DNA of 64,000 nt from Monoplex corrugatus. Lineage: Eukaryota; Mollusca; Gastropoda; Littorinimorpha; Ranellidae. Under the pieces are notes generated by a model. The model saw only the letters and a list, made by a program, of their open reading frames with translations, was not told the origin of the DNA and did no database searches. Below, piece after piece: positions 38,643-64,000 of the stretch. The DNA lies in the NCBI GenBank assembly GCA_030674185.1, contig CM060306.1, positions 48,105,132 through 48,169,131 on the forward strand, given 5' to 3'. How positions within the stretch are numbered: position 1 is the stretch's first letter; each line of letters opens with the position of its first letter. The translations under genes and the position numbers were made by a program.

Positions 38643-39311
38643 GATGTCCTATTAGGTGCGGAATTAGGACAGACAAACTTGTACCAGTAATGGAAGCCTA
38701 ACAATGTATACCGATAAAGAACAGTACACACACGCAAGCCACATCAACTAGTTTGACAGTAGGCCTATGTATAAAACAGCAGTTGAAAACAGAAATAATT
38801 CGAGATGTACCGAAATCACCGAAAGTAAACCTTATCAACATAAAATGTTTAATCTATTGCTGTTAGTATTATTTGATTATTTCTTAGTCGTTTTCTGTTT
38901 TTGTTTCCTTTTCAAATGTTCTATTATTATTATTATTATTACTATCATCATCATCATCATTGTTATTATTATCATCATCATTATTATTATCATTATTCAC
39001 TGAACAAACTGTACACAGATACTCATCAGCGAATGACTGGCACTATCCACCATACGTGAAAAGAGATAATTTTCGCAACCTGGAAAACATACCACAACGA
39101 CGATAAAAGTCAAGACTGCCTGTGGAGAGATAGATCTAATTAATTTTTACGTTAATGCAGTATTAGACATCGAAGCTTATCAAAACTGATGACAGGTCAT
39201 TACATTAAATCAGAAATAGGTAGTCGGAGTAACACTAATCCAAAAACAGACAGATACGTATATGATGGACTCGCTCCCATCAGACTGAAAAGGCATCATC
39301 ATGCGCGCGCG

Positions 39312-39389
<78 letters not shown>

Positions 39390-39615
39390 TGGGGTGTTTA
39401 AGAGAAGTACAGAAACAAACAAGTGTACCCATAATTTCCTCAACTAATCTTCTGATTATTTTCACAATATGTCGTCATCATATTGTGAAATTTTGTACAC
39501 AGCTTCAGGCTTTTTTCTCCCCGATTTGTCATTATAAAGAATAACAGAATGTCAATACGAGTGTGCCTTAATACTCCTCCATCCCTATCTTGTTTTCCCT
39601 GTGAATGTAAATGTG

Positions 39616-39688
<73 letters not shown>

Positions 39689-40372
39689 TTAGATGAGGAT
39701 TGTTGTTTCTTCGACACATTATACATGAAGATCAATTAGCAGGCCTTGTTGTTATGACACAGGCATAGTGTGTCTGGAGACCCAGCCCATGGGTCCAATG
39801 GCTTCAGAGGCCAGATAAAATGGCGAGATGCCTCCTACGTTGCGCCTATAATGCTGGCTCAGCTGCCGAGCGGCAAGCTGAGCAATCTAGGTATACGGTT
39901 GTCTGTGGGTTTTATTGCACAATTGTTTTCCGAACTGTGCAGAGCCCAACTGGCCCTCAGTCCGAGCTGGAACGTTTTAGTTTTCTTGAGCCGTGCCGGA
40001 GCACGAGTGCATCCCTGTCGTTAACTTGACCAAGAGGGACTACTGATTGTAATAAAATTGATCCCATTTTGGGAAACTTCTTTTGCGCAAGGATTCCAAA
40101 GGTGATAATTCAAGCATTGCCCTTTACGTCGTGATATCTAGATTTTTTATTTGTGATAACACGATTCTTTACTTTTGCAGGCTTTGTAGAGATTGTTTCA
40201 TTTCACGCAGAGGAAATTTTAGACAAGACTTGCTAAAAGATATTTTCCTCCAATCAAAGAGACCTTAGGTAGTATGTGCATGTGAACTGCAAGTGACGTC
40301 ACGAGGGAGCCATACACGCGGTGTTCGTGCAATTCGTGAAACAGCCACATATTTTTCGTGAAAGATCGTACT
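38643..40372. promoter_or_regulatory. Divergent intergenic region between LUC7L3 and eRF3
   Basis: The start codons of the two genes are 1.73 kb apart on opposite strands, so both promoters and 5' leaders should lie here. I see no reliable TATA box. The interval contains a mixed ATT/ATC microsatellite (38921-39000) and two GT arrays (39311-39387 and 39618-39687). The function is inferred from layout only. Confidence 0.5.
39311..39687. repeat. Two (GT)n arrays in the LUC7L3-eRF3 intergenic region
   Basis: A GT array of about 75 bases follows GCGCGCGCGCGTG (39303-39316), and a second of about 70 bases runs 39618-39687. Confidence 0.96.

Positions 40373-64000
<23,628 letters not shown>

Overview
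The window is animal nuclear DNA: AT-rich, intron-rich, GT-AG spliced, and crowded with (CA)n/(GT)n arrays and broken transposons. The two host genes and the repeat types (short tRNA-like SINEs, RTE-like LINEs ending in TGA repeats, piggyBac, hAT, DIRS/Crypton-like recombinase) suggest a lophotrochozoan, most likely a marine gastropod mollusc. That assignment is inference from family resemblance; no search was run.

Two conserved host genes lie head to head. On the minus strand a LUC7L3/CROP-like U1 snRNP-associated splicing factor runs from its start codon at 38642 down to its stop at 17700. I place ten coding exons, giving about 410 residues: CCCH finger, coiled coil, C2H2-type finger and RS tail. 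On the plus strand eRF3 (GSPT1), the GTPase of translation termination, starts at 40373. Eight coding exons (356 codons) are visible, with two overlapping PAM2 motifs and G1, G3, G4 and G5 of the GTPase domain; the gene leaves the window at the right edge. The 1.73 kb between the start codons should hold the divergent promoters and contains two long GT arrays.

The left flank (1-17.7 kb) holds no host gene I can recognise. It contains microsatellites, a piggyBac-type short element (5.59-6.26 kb), a 2.1 kb unit bounded by inverted repeats (6.3-8.4 kb), SINEs, an RTE-like LINE (10.2-11.7 kb), an antisense LINE tail of the R2/NeSL-like type (12.1-13.0 kb) and a decayed tyrosine recombinase of DIRS/Crypton type (15.3-16.6 kb). 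The introns of the two genes are filled with mobile DNA: a 46-bp minisatellite of about 34 copies, five copies of one LINE family (LINE-A), several internally deleted piggyBac elements, a pogo/Tigger end, and a 5.5 kb hAT-like transposon in eRF3 intron 5.

The most interesting object is that hAT-like element (47304-52807). Its ends, 6-bp target duplication, three-exon transposase and a second transposon nested in its own intron can all be read. Its transposase ends in a motif that fits the PCNA-binding PIP-box consensus. I do not see a bacterial-type system, CRISPR array or gene cluster here; the novelty is in mobile-element architecture.
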